Below are positions 35,318 through 47,540 of a DNA stretch of 64,000 nt, piece after piece; the first letter of the stretch is position 1; every line of letters begins with the position of its first letter. The translations under genes and the position numbers were made by a program. Under the pieces are notes generated by a model. The model searched no databases, was not told the origin of the DNA, and saw only the letters and a program-made list of their open reading frames with translations. The DNA comes from Serendipita indica DSM 11827. Its lineage: Eukaryota > Basidiomycota > Agaricomycetes > Sebacinales > Serendipitaceae. The DNA is taken from assembly GCA_910890315.1 (NCBI GenBank), contig CAJVGD010000027.1, forward strand, positions 1-64,000. The letters are read 5' to 3'.

Positions 35318-36047
35318 TTTTCCACTCTAATACTACCTGTTGACGGTCCTATTGTCACTACAATCACGACTCCTCCGACCCGTCATTTCAGCACTTGGAC
35401 ATGGACTGGGTCCTGCTCCGGTTGAGTAAATGCCCATCATCACGATTCGAAACGATGTTTTCTTCAACTATGTGCCTGATGAAATGCAGCCTTTGCTATC
35501 GTCGAGTTGCAACGAGTTGCCTCTTCCATGTCGGTCCCGAAACATTTCACTTTCTCCGATGGTCCACCTAAACACCAAAATTGGAGGTTCAGGTGGCGAA
35601 CGTGACTAAATGCCGACTTTAATACTCATTTCGCGGTCTCAGCGGAACCTATAGAATATCGACTTTAAACTTGAAACTATTTCAATTCACAAATGTTACA
35701 CGATGCAGAGTCCAGTTTTAGGGGTTGCAACATGACCAATTGCCCGGCCGACTCAATAGCGCCTTTCGGCGTCCTTCCTCGTAGGGAAAGTATGGATTGC
35801 AACCTTAGATAGTCGAATTCCTCATTCTCGCGGGCCGTGCTGTTTGTTCGGTCAATGCTCGTGGGTTTAGGAACGGGCCCGTCGTGTTGCGAACTCTCGA
35901 CAAACTCTGCGAGTATATAACCAGACTATTACTGGAAATTGGTCAGCGTGGTCTACTTTGCAACCCCATCTTGTTCGCGGGAGTAAACTCAAGCTTTCCA
36001 GGTCGGTTCATCTCCCGTAATTCGAATCTTCCTTATCATTTTAAAGG
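35318..36047. other. Intergenic region upstream of carboxylesterase 1
   Basis: 0.7 kb without a gene. A TATA box (tatataa, 35914-35920) precedes the esterase ATG by about 130 bp. The protease palindrome is not present here. Confidence 0.55.
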
Positions 36048-38026
36048 ATGATCCTTCTTTCCACAATTCTCCTCGCGAGTCTACACTTCGCAATGTGTGC
36101 TCAGCCCCCGGTTATTGAGACAGAGGGTACTATTTACAAAGGAACGTTCTTGAGAAACAACACCGTCGCTACTTTCTACGGTGTTCCCTACGCAGAGCCT
36201 CCCGTAGGAGACAGGAGATTTCGTGCACCTGTTCCCATCAAACGACGGCACGGTCCAGGCAAAACTGTAGTCGACGCTTCGAAAGAGCCAAACTTCTGCA
36301 TCCAATCGCTTTACGGTCCGAGTACGTGCTTCTTCCCGGCCGACCCCTAATCTGTCGACCTGACAACTTCCTGTGAACCCATAGCCGCAACGGTCCACGG
36401 CGGCGCCGGTTCGGAGGACTGTCTGCATCTCAATATATACGTGCCCCCACGCGTACTCCGCTCAAGGCCTTCCTCGGCGAAACTTCCTACTCTCGTCTAC
36501 ATTCACGGCGGCGCTTTCAAAGCAGGAAACCCTCTCGCGTGGCCCTTTGACCATTGGGTGGAACAATTCCCGGACGTCGTCGTCGTGTCGGTATATTATC
36601 GTCTCGGGATCTTTGGTTTCCTATCAGCACCAAACGCAAAGGGTGCCCTCGATTACAATGCCGGCTTCCTGGATCAACTCGCGGCTCTCAAGTGGGTAAA
36701 AGAGGTGAGCTATTTCACACAGACACTTTCGCAACGGTCTCACAGTAGTAGAACATTGCCAATTTTGGAGGAGATCCGCAAAAGATCACCATCAACGGAC
36801 AGAGCGCGGGTGGCCTGTCGATGGAGCTTCATCTCGTAGCAAATGGGGGGAAACAGACACTCTTCCAACAAGTCATTGGACAAAGCATGTGGCGGATTCC
36901 ATTGATGCAGATATCGGAAACACAGGTGGAAAGCCCATTCGAGATACCCTCATATACCTAACCTGCCTTAGGCACCGTTCGATTTCATCATGGGAGAAGC
37001 GGGCTGTAATATCGCCGGATATTCAAACGTCCAAAAGATTGACTGCTACAGAGGCAAGGACATCCCTACGCTTATGCGCTCGTCAGAGAACGCCATGATC
37101 AAGTTAGTGGCTCTTTAGCTGAGAGCAACCCGATCACCATTGACTTACCTCACTTAGGAACTCGTCCTGGACGCCATACCCAGTTATTGACGGCACCATA
37201 CTCCCCGGGCGACCTACGCAGCTCATCAACCAGGGCAAATTCAGCAAGGTCCCTGTGCTCGTCGGCGCCACGACGGATGAAAACTTCTTCTTTACAAGCT
37301 CTCTCCAGACTGACTTCAACATGTGGTGGCCAGCAATGACGAATCTCAGTGCTATCCAACAGGTTTATCCCTCGAGCGACTTTGCAAACGAGACTATTCG
37401 CGCGCAGACAGCAAATGGTGAAACCATGTTTAGATGCCCTGTACGTGTCCTTTCTTCGATGGACTCAAACCGATGCTTATATGAGCGGCAGCGTGAGCAT
37501 GTCGCTGAAGCGCAAACTGCGGCCGGACAATCGGCCTATGCCTATCGATTCGATTCAATGAATCCAACGCAGCAAGGACCTCCCCTTGTAGGACACTCGG
37601 CGGAAAACTGGTGGATGTTCCGTGGCGTGAATACAGTGTCAGTAATCTTCATTTTAATGATGAAGGCGGGACTGACCTTCGCACACGGTATACAGGGAGA
37701 ATGGTACATACGCCTTCACACCCTTCAACTCCACATCCCAATCCACCTTCGCTAAGGAGCTCTTGGCGTACTGGGTGTCGTTTGTACGCAGTGGGGATCC
37801 GAATGTTCACCGCCTCGAGGGATCTCCCATCTGGCCCAAGTGGGAGAATGGCTACGTCGGCGGTAGCTCTGCTAGCCCAAAAGGGAAGAGGATGGTTCTC
37901 AAGGAAGGGAGTACGACTGGATATAGGGGCAAGTACCAATCTGGAAGTCGTGCGGAGCAAGAGCCAGCAAAAGAACTCTCAAGATGTCATGCTGTTGATG
38001 CGCTGGCACCAAATCTTCACATTTGA
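36048..38026 (+). CDS. Secreted type-B carboxylesterase 1
   Basis: Plus-strand, multi-exon gene of roughly 530 aa. A signal peptide (MILLSTILLASLHFAMCAQP) leads into the carboxylesterase fold: TIYKGTFLRNNTVATFYGVPYAEPPVG, a GSEDCLHLNIY motif, oxyanion hole [40 protein letters not shown] with the nucleophile Ser (GQSAG), GATTDENFF (likely acid residue), GHSAENWWMF (likely catalytic His), and the C-terminal AYWVSFVRSGDPN and PKWEN blocks. Such enzymes hydrolyse carboxylic esters and lipids outside the cell; the exact substrate cannot be deduced. Introns lie after SLYG, WVKE, ISETQ, AMIK, FRCP and others. It ends 115 bp from the convergent protease gene D. Two further paralogs occur at 43.1 and 50.5 kb. 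Confidence 0.9.
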
Positions 38027-38140
38027 GGAGGACAAGGAGGACAAGATCCAGAAGGGCTGGACTAGCTTAAGCGCATATTGCTAGAGCCGGTCGCGGGATG
38101 TCTTGTATTACAGTCTCGATTGACAACGAATGTCTTTATG

Positions 38141-39592
38141 TTACAAAGGTCCCGGACCTGGCCCAGGAGCAGGGCCACCAGGAATGCCAGGAGTGGGAAT
38201 ATGTGTTGGAATGTGGATTGTAAAGGAAGGAATAATTGGAGTTGGGATGATTGGAGTGGGAATAATTGGAGTAAAACTAGGCAAATTGAAGCACCAGCTT
38301 TGTGGAATCTTGCGATAGAGGTCGGATCTTGATCCGCAAGGTCAGCCGGTTCCCACGAATTAGTGACTTCAAGACTTACTGCTTCTTCATACGGGAAATC
38401 TGTCCAGGAGTGAAAGATGTCAAGCAAGTGTCCCAGCTATGCGATTTTGTGAGATCTAAACAGTATATCAATCGAGAGTTCGTTACCTATAGTCCATGAA
38501 GTTCTGCAAAAGATTATCAGGACGAGAGCATTGAAATGCGAAAGCTACGTACGTGAATAGAATCAAGACCAGGGAGGTTAGGACAGCTGTCTTTTGTCGC
38601 TGGACATCCAAGAGTCTGGGTTGATTGAACTGGGGTGTCGGCGACCATGTCTTGTTCAACGCATTGGCCTTGCTCGTTAAACACCTATTTGTAGAAATAA
38701 GTATAATATAGTGTGAGTACAGAGTGTCTCACGTGAAGAAGCCCCAGCCAGTGGCCGACTTCGTGGGTCAGCGTCTTGCCCTGGTTGAAGTTGGTGGCAG
38801 CTTTAGGAGTACCTTGAGTGACTATAACAAGTATACGAGGAAAGACTGACCTCCTCCTGGTACAGAGCTATGCTTGATGACTACGCCATCGTCCCATGGG
38901 TATGCTGCATAGTACTGGGGAAGATTTGCATATCCCAACGACTTGGGCTTCGGGAAGTTTATCGTATACACATTTAGCGTTCTTGCGTCGCCAACACGCA
39001 GCCTTTTTTTCATCGCATCTTGCAGAGGCGAGTTTGAGTCGACCTTATTAAACCAATCCTTATTTTTTGTACGTGTGATCCTGTCGAGAATGAATCTAAA
39101 GCCTGATCCCGAATAGTGGGTGTTCAGAGCTTTGATCGCTATTGGCAGGTTGCTCAACAAGTCAGTCCAGTAGGCCCAGTGAGTACGCACAGTTCTTGAC
39201 ACTCTGGTCGGTCATGTACCCCCCTTTCACGGTCTTCTTTTCATAGATAATATGCCAGGCTGGAAATGAAGACATTAGCGACATTGGGATATTCTGTCGC
39301 TGGTCCAAAAATCTCACCAACTTTCACCGTTCTGCACGACAGAGATGATAAATCTCGGGAGTTAGCCGACTCGTCTTCATGCTGAATCTCTCCAGCAGCC
39401 TCGGCAGCCCTGAGGTCCTGAGTGTACTGCGCCTCGATGGCTTGAAGGTCGGACGGACTGTATGTATTTTCGCAGCTAGAAGCAGATTCAGCCAACAATA
39501 TCGCTCCTAAGTTACATACCGAGTGTAATTGGCAAAGGAGCAGCGAGGCTCAGAACAAAAAGGCTGTAAGCGAGCAGAACCTCTAAGAGCAT
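38141..39592 (-). CDS. Secreted M43 zinc metalloprotease, copy D, with Pro-rich tail
   Basis: Minus-strand member of the protease family, more diverged than A-C. A signal peptide ([19 protein letters not shown]) is followed by [88 protein letters not shown], zinc site [30 protein letters not shown], a Met-turn NFMDY and [12 protein letters not shown]. An extra intron interrupts the gene directly after the third zinc His (GLLH, then VFNEQGQC), absent in A-C. The tail is a proline repeat: TPIIP three times, then [14 protein letters not shown] and a PGPGPGPL end, about 50 residues likely extended and perhaps wall- or glycan-facing. It is convergent with carboxylesterase 1. Confidence 0.88.
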
Positions 39593-40402
39593 CACTGTGA
39601 GCAACCCGGCGGACGATTACTGGCTTGTTGCCCATATTTTCAGCGTCTATACTGTGCTAGTTATATGTGGCAGCAAGGAGAGAGGCTGTACTGAGAGTTA
39701 GGCTTTGAATCAGAGAACCGCTGGCACTGCTGGCAGTTCTTCCTTGGCGCGCATAAGTTTTGTACATTAGTATGAATTGCTGCACAGACCACTTGATGAC
39801 CATTGGTTATTCGACTGCCTTTGGGCCGGGCATGTCTCGGTGAGGGAGCATAAGAGGTTTGCGGGCGTCCATCCACAGCTAGCATATACATAATGGATTG
39901 AGGTTGGGTTGTATTGTGAAGTGCCTACTTGGCCGCTGTAGACCTGTACAGCGCTGCCTTGGCGCCTTTAGGAGTCACGGCCAAATGCCAGAATAACTCT
40001 GAGAGGCGTTAAAGGGTAGATCCGGTTGTCTTTGGAAGTCATCAAATTAAGCTACTTTGACTTGATGATATGAGTCGAAGCTGCAAAAAGTAACTTATCC
40101 CATGACGAGAATACAAAGTTCAGAAACACTGTTCCAAGCCTAGATAGTACATCATGAAAGCCATGATTTGACAATCCTAGTGAAGTTCCCGAGAAGTCAC
40201 AGTCATGCTCAATACAGGAGAACTCGTCGCAAGGTAGCAGTGAGGATGGATAAACGGCCTGCACAGCGAGTAGGCAACAAGACTTGGCTCAAAATGAGAA
40301 GAGAGGAATAACAAACATGAATTTTAGTCCAAGTGAGTGACATGAAATAGATATCAAACGAGCGGACGTCTCTTTGGCACACGACCGATGAGAAGCGAAT
40401 GA
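39593..40402. other. Intergenic region between M43 copies D and E
   Basis: 0.8 kb, no gene. On the minus strand it holds the promoter of copy D: a TATA-like acatataa (complement of 39661-39668), 69-76 bp before its ATG, and the shared 14-bp element at 39978-39991. Confidence 0.55.
39978..39991 (-). promoter_or_regulatory. 14-bp shared element upstream of M43 copy D
   Basis: CGGCCAAATGCCAG on the plus strand (CTGGCATTTGGCCG on the coding strand), 386 bp before the ATG of copy D. It matches the element of copies A-C except for the central A/T pair, and is identical to the element of copy E. Only one arm is evident. Confidence 0.6.
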
Positions 40403-41814
40403 CTAGAAGGGAGCCGGATCGGGTCCAGGGATGGGGCCACCAGGAATGTCGGGAGTGGGGACCGGCGGGAGGACAGTAAATGTGGGAGGCAACCATGTAA
40501 AAGTAGGTATGCTGATACACAACCTTGACGGAATCCTGCGATAGAGATCGGATCTTATGGTACAGTCAGCGCAGATGATGTATTAGAGACCGTTAAAACT
40601 CACTGTTCCTTCATACGAGTAATCTGGCCAGGGGTGAACGAAGTCATGCAAGAGTCCCAGCTACAACGCATTAGCTCCCAGGCTACTATGTTCAGTAGTT
40701 ATTCACCTATAGTCCATAAAATTCTAAAGAAGCGTCATTAGTAAGACATAATAGAAGGACGAAGAGTAACACACGTGGATCGAGTCTGCTCCCGGGAGGT
40801 TTGGGCAACTATCCTTCGAAGCTGGACATCCAAGAGTCTCAGTCGATTGAACGGGGGTGTCGGAGACCATGTCTTGTTCAACGCATTGACCTTGCTCGTT
40901 AAACACCTGTTTATGAAGATGAGTATAATGCGGTGTGAATAAAATGTGGCTTACGTGAAGAAGCCCCAACCAGTGGCCGACTTCGTGTGTCAGCGTTTTG
41001 CCCTGGTTGAAATTGGTGGCAGCTTTAGGAGTAATTTAAGCAGCTATAACAAAATACGAGGAAAGACCGACCTCCTCCTGGTACAGAACTATGCTTGATA
41101 ACTACACCGTCGTTCCACGGATTCGCGGCGTAATACTGAGGGAGGTACGCATATCCCAAAGCACTTGGCCGTGGAAAGTTGACAGTGTAAACATTCAGAG
41201 TCGTCGCATCGCCAACGTGCAGCTTCTTCTTCATATCGTCCTGGAGTGAGGAGCGAGAGTCGACCTTGTTGAACCATTCAGCGTTTTGCGTACGCGTGAT
41301 CTTGTCAAGAACAAATTTGAAGCCAGAGCCGGAGAAGTGAGTGTTCATGGCCTTGATCGCTATTGGGATGTTTAAGCACAGCGATTCGTCTGAGTAAAAG
41401 GGACTACGCACAATCCCTGACAGTCTGGTCGGACATATAGCCCTTTTGAACAGTGGTGGACTCGTAAATGATGTGCCAAACTAGAAAAAAAAAGGGCTGT
41501 TATGATGTGGTACATGGGAGAAAGGAAAGAACCCACCAACTTTCACCGTTCGACACAGTAGGGATGGAACAGTCAAGGTTGGGGCTAGTGCATCGTCGCG
41601 GTGAATTTCTCCAGCAGCTTCGGCAGCTTGGAGATCCTGAATATACTGCGCCTCGATAGCCTGGATATCAGATGCACTGTATGAATTCTCGCAACTACGA
41701 AGCCTTAGAAATAGTCTAGACTATGCAAATCTGTACGTACCGAGTGTAATTGGCAAAAGGAGCGGCGAGCCCGATGGCGAAAAGACTGTAGGCGAGGAGA
41801 ATATGAAAGAGCAT
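40403..41814 (-). CDS. Secreted M43 zinc metalloprotease, copy E, with Pro-rich tail
   Basis: Tandem neighbour and closest relative of copy D. Signal peptide [99 protein letters not shown], zinc site [11 protein letters not shown] followed, as in D, by an intron before [27 protein letters not shown], Met-turn NFMDY, and [11 protein letters not shown]-like end. The tail ([16 protein letters not shown] then [17 protein letters not shown]) is Pro-rich but differs in sequence from that of D. I traced all conserved blocks in open frame and think the gene is intact. The TATA box (tatataag on the minus strand, 41883-41890) lies about 70-76 bp before the ATG. It is divergent from carboxylesterase 2. 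Confidence 0.88.
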
Positions 41815-43114
41815 GGTGACTCGTAGTTCAGCGGGAAAATGAAGTTGCTCTAGTGCTGTAATCAACCTCCAAGTCATGCCGTCTTATATACGACAGCAGA
41901 GGAAAGAGGCTGTACTGAGGGCCACGGGCCAAGCAGCTCTTAACGTTACTGGTGATCCTCTCACACGCACGTAGAATGTATAGTCCAATATCATGTGCGG
42001 GATTGCGCACTTGATTGACATTGGGTCGGCCAGGTATCGGGGAGAGGCGCGTACAGATTCGCAGCCGCCGTTGCGCCAGCAGCATGGGCGCACCTGTCGT
42101 TTCAGGTGCATTCTCTTGGCTTACTGTCTCCTTGGCTTCGCCGACATGCAGCGTTCATGGATCAGCGTCTGCCGGTGTGGACGGCCAAATGCCAGCAGAC
42201 ACAGTTTTCGGATACAGCTGATAGTGGATCCGGCTTTGAATTGCCCCTTGCAAGTTGACAGGTTACACGTCCGTAAGAATGACGCGCCAAGGCCACTAGA
42301 ATTTTCCAAAGGCAAACGTGTTCTGTTTGTTGAAATGGACAGGGTGAGAACCAGTATCTCATACGAGTCATATAGTTATTCAGTATGTCTTCCAAAGAGG
42401 CATGTCGTCCCTTCTTGGCTTGAGGAGGCTGGCAGAGCTGAGGTCTTGGCCGCGTGGCCGAGAAATCGACTATGAATAGAGGCAGTTGCGTGCTATTTTA
42501 CTAGTATGGTGTTTCTTGGTAAAGTGCGCGACTGTGAGTACAAAGCCATGTCGAGGTGGAGACCAAAGGTTGCCACGGGCGTAATTTACGCAACATCAAC
42601 GTGCAGTGAATAACGTAAAGAATGCAAATAACAGCATTACTAATCACGGGCGTAGTGCTCTGCACGAAGCCAGCGGAATATTTCGTCTATGTAGTGGCAT
42701 CTCTCGACCTACTCGCCCGCCATGCAGTCGTTGTCAGCGCTTCTAATCATGCCCTTTCAAGCGCCAAAATGACCCTTTGACCGGCTTAATGATTTCTGAG
42801 TCACCGCAGAGTTCCACACCTCTGGCGAATTATCGTAGCCGAGGGAAATGGGTTACATTGTATATCCTACGGCGTTGGATATCTAGAGTATTCACTTTGA
42901 TGATGAGGAGCCTCCCCGCATGCAATCTCAAATGGTCGAGGGCTGAACTCGTATGGGTGGCCAAAGCTTTGGAGGGTTTGGATCTGTTCACGATATCATG
43001 CCGCGCTCAGAGCGCCAGTATCTCGCCGCTGTGCTGGTGAATATAATCTCTCATACGATTTTATGCTTCTAACGTGTGAACCAGGCGATTCCAGTTGCAA
43101 TCCTCCTCTTCAAC
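41815..43114. other. Divergent intergenic region between M43 copy E and carboxylesterase 2
   Basis: 1.3 kb, no intact gene recognised. It contains the 14-bp element at 42182-42195 and the TATA box of copy E, and must also carry the promoter of carboxylesterase 2, whose 5' end is unclear. Confidence 0.5.
42182..42195 (-). promoter_or_regulatory. 14-bp shared element upstream of M43 copy E
   Basis: CGGCCAAATGCCAG, identical to the element before copy D, 368 bp before the ATG of copy E. It sits inside a short imperfect palindrome (gtctgc ... gcagac). Confidence 0.6.
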
Positions 43115-45035
<1,921 letters not shown>

Positions 45036-45089
45036 ATGATGCGTGTATTCTTACTCGACTATGAAAATATATCGATGGGATGAATGTTC

Positions 45090-47164
45090 TCATTTGCTCG
45101 CATTGAGCGCGAGAGAAGAAAGCAATTGATTCGCTTCTTCATTCCTTGGCACAAATCGACAGTCAAACTTGACTGGAACTCTGTAATCACGTCAAAATCC
45201 ACAAAATAATGAAAGTAGATACAAAGTAGAGCGAATATGGACTCACCGGGTAATATCCTTTGTATACTCGATTCGATCAATATCTGGCACCTGCTTTCCT
45301 TCCAGAGGTAGGATGTTGAAGAGCGAGACTGAAGTGAGCGCGGTGTGAAATGCTACACGGTCAGCGAAATGCATTCCTGGGCAGATCCTATTATAAGTGA
45401 GTCTAGGCCAAACAAAGAGACCAAAATGTACCTGGTACCGAATCCAAATATGAGAAGACTTGGATCTGGTAATGTGTTTGCGTCGGGTCCCAGGAATCGC
45501 TCGGGCCTGAATGAATCCGGATCTCCCCAAATTGACGGGTCGACCAACATGAATCCTATCAAGTCCTTTAAAATCAAAGCCGCGGATTAACCAGAGATTT
45601 TACCATAGTTTGGCTGGAGAACCGCGCCTTTCGGGATGTAATAACCGTTGATGAACTGGTCTTCTTTAGTCGCATGTGACACAGCTACAAAGAGGTAAAT
45701 AAAGATCAATAAATGTGGCTGAAACGATACCAAGAGGAATCTGTGGCCTCCAACGCAACGACTCTTTCCACACGGCTTCTGTGAAAGGGAGAGCCTGGCG
45801 ATCTTTGATAGTGAGGAGACGCTCCTCGCCTGTGACGCTATCTATCTCCGCCTGAACACGCTTTGCAACATTGGGGAAGATGAACATGGCGTGCAAGAAG
45901 CGGATAATGACTGTCGAAGTCTGAAGACCATCAGTTAGAGCAAACTTGGCAAAAATCACCCTACCGTATCGTATCCACCTATATAGTTTGGACCGACAGT
46001 AAAATAAATGAGTTAGGGAACACTCACTAAAGTAGAGCGTGGCCAGAGCGCTCTGCGCCTCCTCGGAAGGCCCGAACTCGCTGATCCATTCTTCAGCGAG
46101 ACAATGATCCAGCCTGCCCTCTTTCTTTTTTCTGTGAGTTTATCGAACAACAGCAACGAGGCACTCACATGGCGTTGAACGGCAGTGTTGAAGGGCCCAC
46201 TACGGATAGCTTGGACCATTTCCCTAGTTTCCTTCGCAATTTGTCTATATATTTGTCAGTTAGATTCAAAGAGAGCTCATCACCTACTTGAATCCAGCTC
46301 CGGGCATCCAGCTGGGCACATAGCGCACTACCATGGATGAGGACCACTGTTAGATCTAATGAGTTAACTTACACCATGGAAAGAAGTTGACCATCCAGAT
46401 CCTTTGAAAGCCTAGGAAAAGCATATTCATGGCCTCGTGATTCTGTTTGAGCATCTGTTCGCCATTCTCTTCGACCATTTTCTGGCCATACGCAAGCTCT
46501 ATCATCGCGATTGCAGTGCATTTCACGATTATTTCCTCTGGTTTCCCATGAAAGTTTTGCAACTTGAGCGCAAGAGAGTTAGCGCAACGTTCAATGAGCG
46601 CGTCATGTCGTGCTACCGCGGAAGGACCAATGCCATGCTTGAATAATCTGCGTTGCTTGAAGAAGTTATCGTCGGTGTCTCTATGTGCAACGACCCAGTC
46701 CCAACCCATCCTGTGAAGAGTATGAATCGACGGAGACGAGAAACAGATGTCAATACATTTCATTAACCATATATCCAACTTTTCGCTCCGAGTTGATGTT
46801 CGTCCGTTTAATAAGCAGCTCATTTGCGATGGAGAGCGAGTTGAGGATGAAGAAGGGCGTCCCTGGGAGCTGCACGTAGACAATGTCCCCTATAGTCTAC
46901 TATTAGATGGCAACGTAGCACAAAGATTTGACGCCTGCCATATTGTTTTTGCCACTCGTTGAATACAACGGGCCAATCTTCTTTTGGAAAATTATGCGAG
47001 TTACCAATAATTGGTAGCTTTGGAGGCCCTGGAGAATACTTTCGTGAAGATTTGTCTCTTAGGAGGAAGTATCCGGCCGAAAGCACTGCGGCGCCGACGA
47101 GTGAGAGCTGGAGCGGCGTTGCATCTACGAGAACACGATGGATCTGTTCGAACTGGGAGGACAT
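45090..47164 (-). CDS. Cytochrome P450 monooxygenase
   Basis: Minus-strand P450 of about 520 aa in many short exons, starting MSSQFEQIHRVLVDA with an N-terminal membrane anchor (LSLVGAAVLSAGYFLL) and the Pro-rich hinge YSPGPPKLPIIGN. Further landmarks: KQYG...DIVYVQLPG, WDWVVAHRDTDDNFFKQRRLF (C-helix), the I-helix GGYDTTST, ExxR in WKESLRWRP, PDSFRPERFL, and the heme loop FGFGTR joined across an intron to ICPGMHFADRV with the Cys ligand. The C-terminus is RVPVKFDCRFVPR. It resembles the many agaricomycete P450s of the O-methylsterigmatocystin-reductase-like group; the substrate is unknown. It lies between carboxylesterase 2 (convergent) and an NCS1 permease on the same strand. The first intron can be read with GT (43 nt) or GC; GT is simpler. 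Confidence 0.88.
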
Positions 47165-47540
47165 GGCAGGTTCCAAGGTTCAAGAGTCCAAGTTTGACCA
47201 TGTCCCTGGTTGGTGCCCCTGTGAGTGTGCCAGCAGAAAGAGGCTGTGAGACATTTGTGATGGAGAAGTCGGGGAGGGGCCGGTGAGCAGCCAAACGCCG
47301 CGGCTGTCAATCTTTGAGTACCAGTAGTACTGTCAATTGTTGATGGTCGTCCGCTGAGCATCCAAGCCCGTCGAGAAATCCGAGGAAACTGAAGGTCAGC
47401 CGCCCACAGGGTCTGGGAATCAATCTTACGGCAACGGCTCTCAATATACTTCCCTATAGAAATCTAACTTTGGAATTTCCAATCTAGCACATTCGTACAC
47501 TTTCTTTATCCGAAAAAGCTAACCAGCAAACCTTCGCTTG
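47165..47540. other. Intergenic, P450 promoter side
   Basis: About 375 bp between the P450 ATG and the 3' end of the permease gene. No extra gene recognised. Confidence 0.5.

Larger units (their letters stand above)
27911..35590 (+). repeat. Tandem triplication of an M43 protease gene with its promoter
   Basis: Three direct units, about 27911-30480, 30481-33060 and 33061-35590, each carry the same order: a flank resembling gtctttccagctgatgactt, an inverted-repeat element, a TATA box, an M43 gene, and a 3' flank with the tract caaaattggaggttcaggtg (units 1 and 3). The duplication therefore included about 0.9 kb of upstream sequence. Copies diverge in coding and noncoding parts, so it is not recent. 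Boundaries are approximate. Confidence 0.8.

Noticed and set aside
46900-46975. A third GC-AG intron in the P450 gene after KQYG
   Set aside because: A normal GT donor four to six bases downstream gives an equally good 43-nt intron with frame kept, so no special donor is needed.
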